Assembly (NCBI GenBank): GCA_020634855.1
Contig: JACKAU010000002.1
Span: 1,105,918-1,169,917 of the forward strand
Reading direction: 5' to 3'
Source of the DNA: Anaerolineales bacterium
Lineage (GTDB): Bacteria; Chloroflexota; Anaerolineae; 4572-78; J111
DNA: 64,000 nt
Part shown: one piece after another, positions 62,540-64,000 of the stretch
Numbering within the stretch: position 1 is the first letter of the stretch
How the letters are laid out: the number at the start of each line of letters is the position of its first letter
Made by a program: the position numbers and the translations under genes
The notes under the pieces: model-generated
Told to the model about the DNA's origin: nothing
Databases searched by the model: none
What the model saw: the letters and a program-made list of their open reading frames with translations, nothing else

Positions 62540-63814
62540 ATGGAATTCTTCCCTGATTTTCCCGGCCCATTTCCCATATCAGCTATGTACGGCAACATTG
62601 GGCTGTACCTGGTCGCCGGCATTATCGGCTTTGGCTTTGGCTATGTGCTGGAGATGGCCGGTTTTGGCAACTCAAGAAAGCTGGCCGCCCAATTTTATCT
62701 CTATGATATGACCGTGTTCAAGGTAATGTTTACCGCCATCTTGGTGGCGATGGTCCTCATCTTTGCCGCCGCTGGGCTGGGGTTGGTTGATTACAACCGT
62801 CTCTATGTCAACCCGACCTACCTGTGGCCCGGCGTGGTCGGCGGTCTCATTATGGGCGTCGGCTTCATCGTCGGCGGCTTCTGCCCCGGCACCTCGACGG
62901 TTGGCGTGGCTACCCTAAAAGTGGACGCGATGTTCTTCGTAATGGGCTTGTTTGCCGGCATCTTCGCCTTTGGCGAAACGATCGACGGCCTGCTGAGCGA
63001 CTTCTGGAACTCCTCGTACATGGGCCGCTTTACGCTGCCGGAGTTATTTCACGCCCCGACCGGTGTGGTGGTACTGGTGATCATCGCCGCGGCGCTGGTG
63101 ATGTTCTGGGTGGTTGAACAGGTCGAAGGCATGATGGGCGGCGAAAAACCGAACCCGGCCCACGCCCGCTACAAACTGATCGGCGCTGGTGCTTTGATTG
63201 CCGCCGCAGTGGCTGTGTTACTCATCGGCCAGCCGACTTCTGCCGACAAATGGCAGCGCATCGCTGCCGAAAAACAACCGCTGCTCGATAATCGCCAGGT
63301 GCAAATCCATCCGGCCGAACTGCTGGACTACATCGAGAACGATCAGGTCGATGTGGTCATGCTGGACGTACGCAACGAAAGCGACTACAATCTGTTCCAC
63401 ATCCAAGACGCGCAGCGGGTATCGATAGACGAACTGACGCAGTTGGTCAAAACGCTCTTAGAAAAACCGGCGAACACCCTGTTTGTGGTTATGAGCAACG
63501 ATGAGGAAAACGCTACCGAAGCCTGGAAGGTACTGGTGGCGGAAAGTCTGGCGAACGTTTACATTCTGGACGGCGGCATCAACAACTGGTTGACCACCTT
63601 CGACATCGAGCCGGACATCGGCAGCCCTGTGGCCGTGGCCATGCTACCTACACTGCTGCCCAACGCGCCCCCCGGCGACGACCTCTTGCGCTACGACTTC
63701 CCGGCCGCACTGGGTTCGCAGTATCCGGCTGCCGCACCCGACCCGCACGAGTTTGAGATTGAGTATATTCCCAAAGTCGAGTTGCAGGTGAAGCAAGTCA
63801 CCGGCGGTGGCTGA
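62540..63814 (+). CDS. YeeE/YedE transporter second half fused to a cysteine-less rhodanese
   Basis: A 424-residue protein. Residues 1-235 form the second YeeE/YedE half with FCPGTSTVGVATLK (Cys115) and a helix ending near GQPTSADKW. Residues 250-355 form a rhodanese domain (VQIHPAELLDYIE, VMLDVRNESDYNLFHI, YILDGGINNWL), but the active loop reads VVMSNDEEN with Ser319 at the Cys position, so it cannot form a persulfide. A tail of about 70 residues follows (LLPNAPPGDDLLRYD). The rhodanese may dock thiosulfate or a partner. It lies 9 bases after the first half; GGAGG precedes ATG62540. It ends the cytochrome-transporter operon before a hairpin. Confidence 0.88.
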   Translation: MEFFPDFPGPFPISAMYGNIGLYLVAGIIGFGFGYVLEMAGFGNSRKLAAQFYLYDMTVFKVMFTAILVAMVLIFAAAGLGLVDYNRLYVNPTYLWPGVVGGLIMGVGFIVGGFCPGTSTVGVATLKVDAMFFVMGLFAGIFAFGETIDGLLSDFWNSSYMGRFTLPELFHAPTGVVVLVIIAAALVMFWVVEQVEGMMGGEKPNPAHARYKLIGAGALIAAAVAVLLIGQPTSADKWQRIAAEKQPLLDNRQVQIHPAELLDYIENDQVDVVMLDVRNESDYNLFHIQDAQRVSIDELTQLVKTLLEKPANTLFVVMSNDEENATEAWKVLVAESLANVYILDGGINNWLTTFDIEPDIGSPVAVAMLPTLLPNAPPGDDLLRYDFPAALGSQYPAAAPDPHEFEIEYIPKVELQVKQVTGGG

Positions 63815-63826
63815 AGCTAAAATAAA

Positions 63827-63850
63827 GGCCGCAGTTTGCGGCTGTTTATG
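63827..63850 (+). terminator. weak intrinsic terminator
   Basis: GCCGCA and TGCGGC form a 6-bp stem with a short loop, followed by TGTTTATG; the T-run is weak. Confidence 0.5.
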
Positions 63851-63885
63851 ACGACTGTATTCCTCCATACGAAGGATGAGAAATG

Positions 63886-63956
63886 GGACGCAGATTTTCG
63901 CCGGTCATCGCTGAAAGAGATAAAAATTCAGCGTCAATCAGCGTTCATCTGCGTCC
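63886..63956. repeat. palindromic element GGACGCAGAT ... ATCTGCGTCC
   Basis: The outer 10-bp ends at 63886-63895 and 63947-63956 pair exactly; an inner CGCTGAA...TTCAGCG pair lies within. It is a MITE-like repeat just before the last gene. Confidence 0.7.
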
Positions 63957-63977
63957 TAATTTTTAGAGGAGACAAAG

Positions 63978-64000
63978 ATGCACATCCACACCTTAGAAAA
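63978..64000 (+). CDS. start of a gene cut by the window end
   Basis: AGAGGAGA precedes ATG63978 with correct spacing; only seven full codons (MHIHTLE) are visible. Nothing can be said about the product. Confidence 0.5.

Overview
The window (about 57% GC by eye, dense coding, short intergenic spaces full of palindromic repeats) looks like a piece of a Chloroflexota chromosome, probably an uncultured Anaerolineae/Caldilineae-type lineage. The indications are a Chloroflexus-style rhamnose locus (DeoR regulator plus bifunctional aldolase-dehydrogenase), a HU-like protein with a DUF4469-type tail, a NACHT-protein C-terminal fragment, several HisKA_3/LuxR two-component pairs, and SH3b and TPR lipoproteins with Thr/Pro linkers. 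The assignment is an inference from gene content; there is no rRNA or tRNA gene in the window.

Layout. 1-7263: a catalytically dead subtilase, a hydantoinase/dihydropyrimidinase, a TPR lipoprotein, and on the opposite strand an orphan FtsX-type permease. 7530-9450: a histidine kinase/response regulator pair, apparently transcribed leaderless. 9859-23726: a sulfur-oxidation island with a rhodanese sulfurtransferase, a second kinase/regulator pair, a fused FeS-NrfD electron-transfer subunit, a large molybdopterin catalytic subunit without a Tat signal (SoeA-like), an MBL-double-rhodanese (CstB/persulfide dioxygenase type), a TorD-like chaperone, a SulP-STAS-rhodanese transporter fusion broken by a one-base frameshift, and the last 73 codons of a sulfide:quinone oxidoreductase. 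24099-29718: HU-like protein, a NACHT-derived membrane protein, an SH3b lipoprotein and a BNR-repeat sialidase-like exoprotein, separated by repeat-rich spacers. 29897-38257: the rhamnose operon on the minus strand with a divergent DeoR regulator; the shared promoter region holds two good sigma-70 promoters with an 11-bp tandem operator between them. 38506-44512: Na/Ca antiporter, a cytochrome c maturation operon (ccmB, ccmC, ccmD, ccdA), mutM interrupted by an in-frame TAG, a HAD hydrolase and a small membrane protein. 44567-52236 (minus): Nudix, pdxT, ftsK, an aldehyde dehydrogenase, a tungsten-type aldehyde oxidoreductase and its MoaD/ThiS partner. 52626-57166: a CTP-synthase-tail-like protein, a hairpin repeat array of about 0.7 kb, and a PAS hybrid kinase. 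57588-end: an octaheme tetrathionate-reductase-type cytochrome, a heptaheme cytochrome c fused to a cytochrome b, and a two-gene YeeE/YedE thiosulfate transporter whose second half carries a rhodanese domain without its cysteine.

How it fits together. The two sulfur loci plus the ccm genes make a plausible route: thiosulfate import (YeeE/YedE), sulfane sulfur handling by rhodanese domains, persulfide oxidation to sulfite (MBL-rhodanese), sulfite oxidation in the cytoplasm by the Soe-like complex matured by the TorD-like protein, and sulfate movement by SulP. Multiheme cytochromes exchange electrons with the quinone pool through the fused cytochrome b. The most unusual things are rhodanese domains tethered to two different transporters, a DeoR-HTH fused to a class II aldolase, a subtilase that has lost both its catalytic Ser and oxyanion Asn, a structured 40-bp hairpin array, and several families of dispersed palindromic elements. 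Three otherwise intact genes carry single-nucleotide lesions (sulP frameshift, mutM TAG, HU-like TGA), which may be real or assembly errors.
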